DNA of 64,000 nt from Pseudomonas lundensis (lineage in GTDB: Bacteria; Pseudomonadota; Gammaproteobacteria; Pseudomonadales; Pseudomonadaceae): assembly GCF_001042985.1 (NCBI RefSeq), contig NZ_JYKY01000027.1:1-64000 (forward strand), written 5' to 3'. Position 1 is the stretch's first letter. The number at the start of each line of letters is the position of its first letter. The position numbers and the translations under genes were made by a program. This document shows positions 56,968 to 64,000 of the stretch, piece by piece. The notes under the pieces were generated by a model. It was given only the letters and a program-made list of their open reading frames with translations. It had not been told where the DNA came from and did not search any database.

Positions 56968-57650
56968 CAATCGAACCCCCTCAAGGCCAGACCACAGGCT
57001 GTCAACAGCTGCGCAGCATCGCAGAAGAGTGCTTCGGGCGCGAGGCGGGGATGGATTTTCACCCCGGCAAACGGATTGTCCGGCTGATAACCGGGCACCC
57101 CACTCAACCAGTGCAGGCCCCGGGCATGGGCGTGATCGCGCACATCAATGACCTTCGCCTGCAAGCCGGCCTGCACCAGTACCGATTGATGCCACTCAAG
57201 CGCTTGCTGGCGGCACACCACCAGCAACACGTTCGTGCGGTACGGGTCATCGGCGCAAGGCCCCAGCACCTCGAAATCCAGCGCGGCGTCATCGAGGTTG
57301 TAAGGGACGTAGTGTTCCGCTTCAAGGCGCACGTGCAGTTCAAGGTCCTGCTCGTTCAGGCCGGTTTCAACTTGAATGGTTTTACACATCACCAGTGTGT
57401 CTGGCATCGACATCGCGGCACTGCGGGCCTGGATGCCTGCCTTGCTCAGCACAACGGACAACACGTGGGCGACACTTTTTGCCGTGTCGCCGGTCAGATC
57501 GTGCAACGCCATGGTCGGCAAAGGCTCAATGGCATAGGCTTGCAGCTCAAAGCCGCTGCGCGACTGGCTTAATTCGACCACATTGATCGCGTGTTGGCCG
57601 ACCTCGACACCCGCGTAACGCTGAGGTTTTTGTGTGAACAATCCGGGCAC
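56967..57650 (-). CDS. pilM: Type IV pilus protein PilM with a large internal deletion
   Basis: PilM is a cytoplasmic actin-like ATP-binding protein, normally about 354 residues. Here it has 227. The first 170 residues align as expected (AGVEVGQHAINVVELSQ, ETGLNEQDLELHVRLEAEHY, DFEVLGP, VLLVVCRQQ, AKVIDV). The true C-terminus is also present (NPFAGVKI ... LLTACGLALRGFD). About 130 residues between them, which hold the second phosphate loop and adenosine-binding parts, are missing in frame. The start is GTG 57650. The reading frame is open throughout, so this is not a simple frameshift. ATP binding is probably lost, while the PilN-docking half remains. Confidence 0.85.
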   Translation of the reverse strand: MPGLFTQKPQRYAGVEVGQHAINVVELSQSRSGFELQAYAIEPLPTMALHDLTGDTAKSVAHVLSVVLSKAGIQARSAAMSMPDTLVMCKTIQVETGLNEQDLELHVRLEAEHYVPYNLDDAALDFEVLGPCADDPYRTNVLLVVCRQQALEWHQSVLVQAGLQAKVIDVRDHAHARGLHWLSGVPGYQPDNPFAGVKIHPRLAPEALFCDAAQLLTACGLALRGFD

Positions 57651-57731
57651 TGCTGTTTTCCCTAATGCAATCCGTGACTTACGGAGGGTGAAAAATGAGA
57701 TCCGTTCATAACCCGACCCGACATGAGGCCC

Positions 57732-57762
57732 ATGACGCCCATGGCCGAAAAATGCTTATAAT
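57732..57762 (+). promoter_or_regulatory. Probable ponA promoter
   Basis: A consensus TATAAT (57757-57762) is preceded by a weak ATGACG (57732-57737) at 19 bases. It lies in the divergent pilM/ponA interval, about 90 bases before the ponA start. Confidence 0.5.
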
Positions 57763-57852
57763 GCCGGGCGTTTTTTCCCGCATTGTCGACCCGTCGCGCC
57801 TGCGCACTGCCCTGACGTGCAACCCACTTCTTAATCTGGAAATCCAAAAGCC

Positions 57853-60279
57853 TTGATTCGTCTGCTGAAGTTTTTCGGGTGGTCATTCGTTGCTGTGATC
57901 TGCGGGCTCGTGCTCGGGTTGAGTGGCGCGTTTCTCTATCTTAGTCCTGGCTTGCCGTCCGTAGAGTCGTTGAGAAGCATCCAGTTGCAGATTCCTTTGC
58001 GGGTCTACACCAGCGACGGAAAGTTAATCGCAGAGTTTGGCGAAATGCGCCGCTCTCCGATCAAGTTCGCCGACATTCCCCCCAACTTCATCAATGCATT
58101 GCTGTCGGCCGAAGATGACAACTTCGCCAATCATTACGGGGTCGACCCGAGCAGCCTGATGCGTGCCGCGACCCAGTTGGTAAAAAGCGGACACATACAA
58201 TCGGGTGGCAGCACCATCACGATGCAGGTGGCGAAGAACTATTTCCTATCCAGTGAGCGGAGTTTTTCCCGCAAAACCAACGAAATTCTGTTGGCACTGC
58301 AAATCGAACGCGAGCTGACCAAGGACGAAATCCTTGAGCTGTACGTGAACAAGATTTACCTGGGCAACCGCGCCTACGGCATCGAATCGGCCGCCCAGGT
58401 GTATTACGGCAAATCGATCCGCGACTTGAGCCTGGCGCAGATGGCGATGATCGCTGGCCTGCCCAAAGCCCCCTCGCGCTTCAACCCGCTGGCCAACCCG
58501 GTACGCAGTAAAGAACGTCGCGACTGGATTCTGGGCCGCATGTACAAGCTGGGTAAAATCGACCAGGCCAGCTACGAAGCAGCGATTGCCGAACCGGTCA
58601 ACGCCAGTTATCACGTGCCGACCCCGGAAGTGAACGCCCCTTACATTGCTGAAATGGCCCGTGCCGAAATGGTCGGTCGTTATGGCAGCGAGGCCTACAC
58701 CGAAGGTTATCGCGTCACTACCACGGTGCCGAGTGACCTGCAGGAACTGGCCAACAAGTCCGTCGAAGACGGGCTGATCACCTACGACCAGCGCCACGGC
58801 TATCGCGGCCCTGAGTCGCGCTTGCCCGGCAAGACGCTGGCGGTCTGGAAGCAAGAGCTGGCCAAGCAGCGCTCGATTAGCGGCCTTGAGCCAGCCATCG
58901 TGACTGAAGTCGACAAAGATGGCTTACATGTCCTGACCCGCACGGGTGAAGGCCGCGTGAGCTGGGACAGCATGAAGTGGGCGCGACGCTTCCTGAACAC
59001 CAACAGCATGGGCCCGTTGCCCAAACAGCCAGCCGACGTGGCGCAGGTGGGCGATCTGATTCGCGTCCAGCCGCAAGCCGACGGCAGTTTCAAGTTCAGC
59101 CAGGTGCCGACCGTACAAGGCGCGCTGGTTTCACTTGACCCCAACAATGGAGCCATCCGCGCCTTGGTGGGCGGGTTCGCGTTTGAGCAGAGCAACTACA
59201 ACCGTGCAATGCAGGCCAAGCGCCAGCCAGGTTCAAGTTTCAAGCCTTTCATTTATAGCGCAGCACTGGATAACGGCTACACGGCCGCCACGCTGGTGAA
59301 CGATGCGCCGATTGTGTTTGTTGACGACTACCAGGACAAAGTCTGGCGGCCGAAAAACGACAACAACACCTTCCTCGGCCCTATCCGCGTGCGTGAAGCG
59401 CTGTACAAGTCGCGCAACCTGGTGTCGATCCGCCTGCTGCAAAGCCTGGGCGTCGACAAGACGGTCGACTACATCAGCAAATTCGGTTTCAGCAAACAGG
59501 ACTTGCCGCGCAACCTGTCGCTGGCACTGGGGACCGCGACCTTGACGCCCATGGAGATCGCCATGGGCTGGAGCACCTTTGCCAACGGCGGTTATAAAAT
59601 CACCCCGTACCTGATCGACAAGGTTGAAAGCCGTAACGGCGAGACCCTGTTCGTGGCCAACCCGCCGAGCGTGCCTAAAGAGGCCCGCAAAGACGTGCCG
59701 CCCGAAGCCGAAGCGCTGACCATCGACACCCTCAATGCCGCGCCGGGCTTGCCGACCACTGAAACCCAGGCCGTGGCCGAGCGCATCGTAGACGGGCGCA
59801 CCACGTACATCCTGACCAGCATGCTGCAAGACGTGATCAAGCTCGGCACTGGCCGCCGCGCCTTGTCGCTGGGGCGTACCGATCTGGCCGGTAAAACCGG
59901 GACGACCAACGAATCCAAGGATGCGTGGTTCTCGGGCTATAACGCCGATTACGTGACCACGGTGTGGACCGGCTTCGACCAGCCCGAAAGCCTCGGTCGT
60001 CGCGAATACGGCGGCACGGTGGCGCTACCGATCTGGATCAACTACATGGGCGGCGCACTGAAAGACAAGCCGCCTCACACCCAGGCCGAACCTGAAGGGA
60101 TTCTCAGCCTGCGGGTTGACCCGATCAGCGGCCGCGTGGCGTCGCCAGGTACACCGGGCGCGTACTTCGAGCTGTTTAAAAGCGAAGACACGCCGCCGTC
60201 CAACAGCGAGTTGGGCAATGGCGTTGCACCGGGCAGCCCGCTGCCCGCAGAGGATGGCGCCCCGATCGACTTGTTCTGA
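57853..60279 (+). CDS. ponA: Penicillin-binding protein 1A
   Basis: Bifunctional peptidoglycan synthase of 808 residues, anchored by one N-terminal helix (FVAVICGLVLGLSGAFLYL). The GT51 glycosyltransferase domain has the catalytic Glu87 in SAEDDNFANHYGVD and GGSTITMQVAKN. The transpeptidase domain has Ser461-Ser-Phe-Lys464, Ser520-Arg-Asn522 and Lys681-Thr-Gly683. A TTG start (57853) gives a protein that begins MIRLLKFFGWSF, as in homologues. It is divergent from pilM, a standard Pseudomonas arrangement. Confidence 0.96.
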   Translation: MIRLLKFFGWSFVAVICGLVLGLSGAFLYLSPGLPSVESLRSIQLQIPLRVYTSDGKLIAEFGEMRRSPIKFADIPPNFINALLSAEDDNFANHYGVDPSSLMRAATQLVKSGHIQSGGSTITMQVAKNYFLSSERSFSRKTNEILLALQIERELTKDEILELYVNKIYLGNRAYGIESAAQVYYGKSIRDLSLAQMAMIAGLPKAPSRFNPLANPVRSKERRDWILGRMYKLGKIDQASYEAAIAEPVNASYHVPTPEVNAPYIAEMARAEMVGRYGSEAYTEGYRVTTTVPSDLQELANKSVEDGLITYDQRHGYRGPESRLPGKTLAVWKQELAKQRSISGLEPAIVTEVDKDGLHVLTRTGEGRVSWDSMKWARRFLNTNSMGPLPKQPADVAQVGDLIRVQPQADGSFKFSQVPTVQGALVSLDPNNGAIRALVGGFAFEQSNYNRAMQAKRQPGSSFKPFIYSAALDNGYTAATLVNDAPIVFVDDYQDKVWRPKNDNNTFLGPIRVREALYKSRNLVSIRLLQSLGVDKTVDYISKFGFSKQDLPRNLSLALGTATLTPMEIAMGWSTFANGGYKITPYLIDKVESRNGETLFVANPPSVPKEARKDVPPEAEALTIDTLNAAPGLPTTETQAVAERIVDGRTTYILTSMLQDVIKLGTGRRALSLGRTDLAGKTGTTNESKDAWFSGYNADYVTTVWTGFDQPESLGRREYGGTVALPIWINYMGGALKDKPPHTQAEPEGILSLRVDPISGRVASPGTPGAYFELFKSEDTPPSNSELGNGVAPGSPLPAEDGAPIDLF

Positions 60280-60296
60280 CGGCATCACCCTTCGCC

Positions 60297-60325
60297 AGAG
60301 GCCGCACCCTTCGGGGTCGGCCTCT
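60297..60325 (+). terminator. Hairpin just after ponA
   Basis: AGAGGCCG and CGGCCTCT pair with further inner pairs. It starts 18 bases after the stop but lacks a T-run. It may protect the 3' end or work with the next terminator. Confidence 0.45.
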
Positions 60326-60372
60326 CATGCTGACAAACCGCCCGCCTGGGCCATGCCCTTTCTCGCAGAACC

Positions 60373-60408
60373 AAAAAAGCCCCGACACTCGCGTGCCGGG
60401 GCTTTTTG
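60373..60408. terminator. Bidirectional rho-independent terminator between ponA and maeB
   Basis: AAAAAGCCCCG and CGGGGCTTTTT form a strong stem with an inner CAC/GTG extension and T-runs on both strands. It serves the convergent genes ponA and maeB. Confidence 0.9.
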
Positions 60409-60425
60409 TTTAGCGCTGTCGAACC

Positions 60426-61694
60426 TTAGCCGTTGAACACGTCATCCACGCTTTTAAGCGGGTAGTTCTTCGGGTACGGCAGGGTGGCAACGCCGGTCTC
60501 GATGGCGGCTTTAGCCACAGCATCGGAGATCACGGTGATCAGGCGAGCGTCCATTGGTTTAGGAATGATGTACTCACGACCGAATTCCAGCTTGATGCCG
60601 CCGTAGGCGTCACACACGTCCTGTGGCACTGGCAGTTTGGCCAGTTCGCGCAGGGCGTTGGCCGCAGCGATCTTCATCTCTTCGTTGATGCGCTTGGCGC
60701 GAACGTCCAGTGCCCCACGGAAGATGAACGGGAAACCCAACACGTTGTTGACCTGGTTCGGGTAGTCCGAACGGCCGGTGGCCATGATGACGTCGTCACG
60801 GGTGGCGTGCGCCAGTTCCGGGGCGATTTCCGGATCCGGGTTCGAGCAGGCGAACACGATCGGGTTGGCCGCCATGGACTTCAGGCCTTCAGCGCTCAGC
60901 AGGTTAGGACCCGACAGGCCGACAAACACGTCAGCGCCTTCCAGGGCATCGGCCAGGGAACGCTTCTCGGTGGCGTGAGCAAACACTGCCTTGTACTGGT
61001 TCAGGTCATCACGGCCGGAGTGAATCACACCGGTACGGTCAACCATGAAGATGTTTTCGATGGTTGCACCCATGCTCACCAGCAATTTCATGCAGGAGAT
61101 GGCGGCCGCACCAGCGCCCAGGCAGACGATTTTGGCGTCAGACAGGGTTTTACCGGCGATTTCCAGGGCATTGATCATGCCGGCTGCGGTCACGATCGCG
61201 GTGCCGTGCTGGTCATCATGGAATACCGGGATGTCGCACTGCTCGATCAGCGCACGTTCGATCTCAAAGCACTCAGGGGCCTTGATGTCTTCGAGGTTGA
61301 TACCGCCGAAGGTGATGGAAATGCGTTTAACGGTATCGATGAAAGCCTGTGGGCTCTCGGAATCGACTTCGATATCGAACACATCGATACCGGCGAAGCG
61401 CTTGAACAGGACGCCCTTGCCTTCCATCACAGGTTTGGAAGCCAACGGACCCAGGTTACCCAGGCCCAGAATGGCGGTACCGTCAGAAATAACGGCAACC
61501 AGGTTGCCCTTGCCGGTGTACTTGTAGGCCAGCTCGGGATCGCGGGCGATTTCGCGCACTGGTTCGGCTACACCCGGGCTGTAGGCCAACGCGAGATCGC
61601 GGGCAGTTGCGGTGGGCTTGGTGAGCTCGACACTCAGTTTCCCTGGACGGGGCTGGGCATGATATTCGAGAGCGGCGGTTTTCAAATCAGACAT
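60426..61694 (-). CDS. maeB: Malic enzyme (NADP-type, short form)
   Basis: A 422-residue enzyme that decarboxylates malate to pyruvate. The malate site region is LALAYSPGVAEPVREIA, the metal-binding part is FHDDQHGTAIVTAAG, and the nucleotide-binding fold is IVCLGAGAAAISCMKLL. The C-terminal phosphotransacetylase-like domain of E. coli MaeB is absent, which is usual for Pseudomonas. ATG 61694 is chosen because homologues begin SDLKTAALEYH. A palindrome 165 bases upstream may be an operator. Confidence 0.93.
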   Translation of the reverse strand: MSDLKTAALEYHAQPRPGKLSVELTKPTATARDLALAYSPGVAEPVREIARDPELAYKYTGKGNLVAVISDGTAILGLGNLGPLASKPVMEGKGVLFKRFAGIDVFDIEVDSESPQAFIDTVKRISITFGGINLEDIKAPECFEIERALIEQCDIPVFHDDQHGTAIVTAAGMINALEIAGKTLSDAKIVCLGAGAAAISCMKLLVSMGATIENIFMVDRTGVIHSGRDDLNQYKAVFAHATEKRSLADALEGADVFVGLSGPNLLSAEGLKSMAANPIVFACSNPDPEIAPELAHATRDDVIMATGRSDYPNQVNNVLGFPFIFRGALDVRAKRINEEMKIAAANALRELAKLPVPQDVCDAYGGIKLEFGREYIIPKPMDARLITVISDAVAKAAIETGVATLPYPKNYPLKSVDDVFNG

Positions 61695-61858
61695 GTGGGC
61701 ATTCCGCTTTTTTGCTGTTGGACAGACGGATCGCCGAGCATACGCGTGTCGCAAAGTCCCGACAAGACTGGCCGGTCAGCAGTGTCAAGGGCTTTACCCT
61801 ACGACTTTGGGCCAAGAGCCGCAGCCCGCAAGGGCTTGAGTGTTCACAATCCACATTT

Positions 61859-61876
61859 AAAATTGTCTACAATTTT
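61859..61876. promoter_or_regulatory. 18-bp perfect palindrome AAAATTGT-CT-ACAATTTT upstream of maeB
   Basis: The eight-base arms are perfectly symmetric around CT. The core TTGTCTACAA resembles operators of GntR/FCD-type regulators (TTGT-N2-ACAA). It abuts the nuclease stop codon and lies 165 bases before the maeB start, so it could control maeB. A hairpin terminator is unlikely because the loop would be two bases. Confidence 0.5.
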
Positions 61877-62704
61877 TTAGCGAGAAACGACTTTCAGCAT
61901 CCCCGGATGCGTCAAAGGCAACATCCAGCGTGCCTGCCCCGCTTTCAAACCGCCCCGGCGCGAGCGATCAAGTACCCAGCCACGCGCCTCAAGCTGCGTC
62001 CCTTGTAAACCGGATAAGGTTTTTGGGTCGAAACTGGCCAGATGATTGGGTGCAATGTGCAGCACCAATCCCCCTTCCAGGTCGATCCAGAGCCCACCGC
62101 GATTGCGTTGCACCTTGCTCACCGTACCGCTCACCAGCAAGAAGCCCGAGCGACTGATTTGCGACGGCGCCAGCACCGGCGAATGCCGCCACAGCCCCGC
62201 CCCCGCCGAACGCGCGCGCTGTTCAGCCGTTTGTTGGCAAGCCAGCAGCTCTACGTTGGGCGCAATCGCCACCTGATACGCCAAGCCGTCGGCCAGCAAT
62301 TGCGCTTCGAAATTGCTGCCATCTGCGCCGAATACGTGGGCAAGCGTGCGACCGTAGCGGTCCTTGGGTTGCTTGCCCGCCAGCACCCCGACCCGCCCGT
62401 CGCTGCGCGCCACCAGCGCCTGCAAACGCTTGCGGGCCGCATCCGCATAAGGCTCGGCGCTTTGCCCCTTTTTACCGGTCTCCGGCGCATTAAGGCCAAT
62501 CATGCGCACACTGCGTCCGTCTTTGAGCCGCAAGGTGTCGCCATCGACCACGCGCTCGACCTGAGCGGGCGTGACCGCACGCGGCGCCGGGCACAACACC
62601 TCGGCCTGAACCGAAGAAAGCCAAATCGCGGGCACAAAAAAGGCGCCCGCAAGGGACGCCTTTTTCAATAACCCGGTCAGACCCAAGAGCCTGTCCAGAG
62701 TCAT
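61877..62704 (-). CDS. Secreted thermonuclease-family protein
   Basis: A 275-residue staphylococcal-nuclease-like protein. The signal peptide ends SSVQA. The nuclease domain holds the catalytic set in VVDGDTLRLKDGRSVRMIGLNAPE (read in parts) and DRYGRTLAHVF. A C-terminal domain of about 100 residues follows (SGTVSKVQRNRGGLWIDLEG in part), often seen in Pseudomonas homologues. It should degrade nucleic acid in the periplasm or outside. It starts five bases after rpmE, and its first codons overlap a terminator-like hairpin. Confidence 0.88.
   Translation of the reverse strand: MTLDRLLGLTGLLKKASLAGAFFVPAIWLSSVQAEVLCPAPRAVTPAQVERVVDGDTLRLKDGRSVRMIGLNAPETGKKGQSAEPYADAARKRLQALVARSDGRVGVLAGKQPKDRYGRTLAHVFGADGSNFEAQLLADGLAYQVAIAPNVELLACQQTAEQRARSAGAGLWRHSPVLAPSQISRSGFLLVSGTVSKVQRNRGGLWIDLEGGLVLHIAPNHLASFDPKTLSGLQGTQLEARGWVLDRSRRGGLKAGQARWMLPLTHPGMLKVVSR
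62636..62665 (-). terminator. Terminator-like hairpin inside the nuclease signal-peptide coding region
   Basis: On the minus strand AAAAAGGCG and CGCCTTTTTT form a stem extended by an inner CCC/GGG pairing, with a T-run. It lies about 45 bases after the rpmE stop and within codons 14-23 of the nuclease gene. It can attenuate rpmE read-through. Confidence 0.75.
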
Positions 62705-62709
62705 ACGCC

Positions 62710-62937
62710 TTACTCGGCGGCTTTTTTGGTAGTACCGAAAGCACCGAAACGAGTTTTGAAACGATCAACACGACCGCCAACGTCCAGAGTTTTCTGCTTA
62801 CCGGTGTAGAACGGGTGGCACTCGTTGCATACGTCAGTGTTCAGTGGCTTGCACAGGTTCGAACGGGTTTCGAACTTGTTGCCGCAGCTGCAAGTTACTT
62901 CGATCACTTCGTACGCTGGATGGATATCGGCTTTCAT
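62710..62937 (-). CDS. rpmE: 50S ribosomal protein L31, zinc-binding form
   Basis: A 75-residue ribosomal protein. The four zinc cysteines are present: C16 and C18 in VTCSCGNKF, and C37 and C40 in [11 protein letters not shown]. The zinc-free paralogue (ykgM type) would lack them, so this is the primary copy used when zinc is sufficient. Confidence 0.97.
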   Translation of the reverse strand: MKADIHPAYEVIEVTCSCGNKFETRSNLCKPLNTDVCNECHPFYTGKQKTLDVGGRVDRFKTRFGAFGTTKKAAE

Positions 62938-63008
62938 GGGTATTCCTCAGGCTAGCGTGCCGCCACTCAACACCATTGTTGAATACCGCACGTAAATTTA
63001 GGGCGCCG

Positions 63009-63036
63009 ATAATACCAGACCTTTGCATTGACGCAA
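63009..63036 (-). promoter_or_regulatory. rpmE promoter
   Basis: On the minus strand TTGCGT (63031-63036) and TATTAT (63009-63014) are 16 bases apart, about 70 bases before rpmE. Confidence 0.6.
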
Positions 63037-63155
63037 GCGGCCAAGCATGCTCCTTCCAAAATCATTGCGCTTTAAACGGCCTGCCTTTTAGTCCCCAAGT
63101 ACGTTGTCTGCTAGTCTGCGGGCCATCTTTGCCGTTCATCACTTGAGAGCCTCGC

Positions 63156-64000
63156 GTGCCCGACGCCATTTTGCGCCTTGCCCTGCCTTCCCCTTTGCGC
63201 CGCTTGTTTGATTACCGGGCGCCTGCGGGCGTGCGCCGCGATCAGTTGCAGCCGGGCATGCGCTTGCGGGTGCCGTTCGGTCGACGCGAGATGATTGGCA
63301 TATTGGTTGAAGTGGTCGATCACAGCGATGTGCCCGCCGATAAGCTCAAGCCCGCGATTGCGCTGCTCGACACCACCGCGCCCCTGCCCCCTTCGCTGTT
63401 CAAACTGTGCCTGTGGACGTCGCAGTACTACCAGCACAGCCTGGGCGACACCCTGAGCTGGGCATTGCCGGTACTGTTGCGTCAGGGCGAATTGGCCGAA
63501 GCGCGTCAGGAACGCTTTTGGCAGGTGGCCCCCGGTGCTCGCCTGGACGACCCGCGCATCGCCCGCGCACCCCGTCAGCGGGAGGCACTGGCGACCTTGG
63601 CGCAGCACCCCCATGGCGTTGCGCACGCGCTGTTGAGCAAGTTGATGCTGAGCAAAGACAGTCTGGACCTGTTGCTGGCCAAAGAGCTGGTCACCGTTGA
63701 AATCTGCCGTCATGCGCCAAGCCAGCGCCACGAACACTGGCTGGCGCAGCCCGAACTGCCGCTCAACAACGAGCAACGGGCCGCGTATGAGGCCATCCAC
63801 GCCGGGCTCGGCAGTTTTCATGCATTTTTGCTGGCCGGGGTAACGGGCAGCGGCAAGACCGAAGTGTATTTGCAACTGATCCGCGAGACCCTGGAAGCCG
63901 GCAAGCAAGCGCTGGTGCTGATCCCGGAGATCAACCTCGGCCCGCAAACCCTGGCCCGCTTCGAGCAACGCTTCAATGCGCGCATCGCGCTGGTGCATTC
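63156..64000 (+). CDS. priA: Primosomal replication protein N' (PriA helicase), 5' part
   Basis: The gene starts at GTG 63156 with GAGAG upstream and runs off the right edge. It gives 281 residues of a protein that is normally about 740. The N-terminal 3'-DNA-binding domain is recognisable (LPSPLRRLFDYRAP, RVPFGRREMIG). A winged-helix part follows, then the start of the helicase core with Walker A (LAGVTGSGKTEVYLQLI) and motif Ia (LVLIPEINLGPQT). PriA restarts stalled replication forks. It is divergent from rpmE, as is common. Confidence 0.95.
   Translation, partial: MPDAILRLALPSPLRRLFDYRAPAGVRRDQLQPGMRLRVPFGRREMIGILVEVVDHSDVPADKLKPAIALLDTTAPLPPSLFKLCLWTSQYYQHSLGDTLSWALPVLLRQGELAEARQERFWQVAPGARLDDPRIARAPRQREALATLAQHPHGVAHALLSKLMLSKDSLDLLLAKELVTVEICRHAPSQRHEHWLAQPELPLNNEQRAAYEAIHAGLGSFHAFLLAGVTGSGKTEVYLQLIRETLEAGKQALVLIPEINLGPQTLARFEQRFNARIALVH

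Noticed and set aside
56967-57650. PilM shortness caused by a frameshift
   Set aside because: The frame is open from start to the correct C-terminus and the missing middle is not found in another frame, so an in-frame deletion fits better.

Overview
The window is a GC-rich chromosomal segment of a gammaproteobacterium that I read as a Pseudomonas of the fluorescens/fragi type. The basis is the conserved chain ponA | pilMNOPQ-aroK-aroB-(SPOR ATPase)-gltB-gltD-hemE, the selO/trxC/parA neighbourhood, and protein sequences that look Pseudomonas-like throughout. I saw no tRNA, rRNA, CRISPR array, insertion sequence or phage. Species-level placement is inference.

Layout. (1) 1-8.5 kb: the 5' end of a vgrG-like gene, a K+/H+ antiporter, the mechanosensitive channel mscK, the protein AMPylase selO, thioredoxin trxC and an orphan ParA ATPase. 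(2) 8.5-8.8 kb: a short AT-rich boundary. (3) 8.8-26.9 kb: a complete aryl-polyene-type biosynthetic cluster of about 20 genes on the plus strand. Nearly every junction overlaps, so it looks like one translationally coupled operon. It holds an aromatic ammonia-lyase for the starter unit, an AMP-ligase fused to a dehydratase, two ACPs, three ketosynthase-type proteins (one degenerate), a ketoreductase, a further dehydratase, a thioesterase, acyl- and glycosyltransferases, a methyltransferase, and an export set (LolA-like, MMPL, DUF3261-like lipoprotein). It also holds two less expected members: a CPA2-like exchanger and a flavoenzyme with halogenase hallmark residues. Two small secreted proteins follow. 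(4) 27.8-31.1 kb: an antitoxin next to a decayed toxin, a structured-RNA-like element before a small DUF6124-like gene, and a divergent LysR/MFS pair resembling ynfL/ynfM. (5) 31.1-42.6 kb: a full gspCDEFGHIJKLM type II secretion locus on the minus strand, with a cytochrome b561 and a multidomain chitin-active LPMO upstream in the same direction. The LPMO is the obvious candidate substrate. (6) 43-57.7 kb: hemE, gltD, gltB, the SPOR ATPase, aroB, aroK and pilQPONM, all minus strand. PilM carries a large internal deletion and PilQ is short. (7) 57.7-64 kb: ponA, maeB, a secreted thermonuclease, rpmE and the 5' part of priA.

How it fits together. Region 3 should build a polyene carboxylic acid from an aromatic starter on ACPs, transfer it to a lipid and export it to the outer membrane. 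Region 5 should secrete a chitin-active oxidase. Regions 6 and 7 are core metabolism (glutamate synthase, shikimate pathway, haem), envelope synthesis and a reduced type IV pilus alignment complex. Regulatory features that can be read directly include sigma-70-like promoters (277, 50249, 57732, 63009), several hairpin terminators, a palindrome over the MFS promoter and an 18-bp palindrome upstream of maeB.
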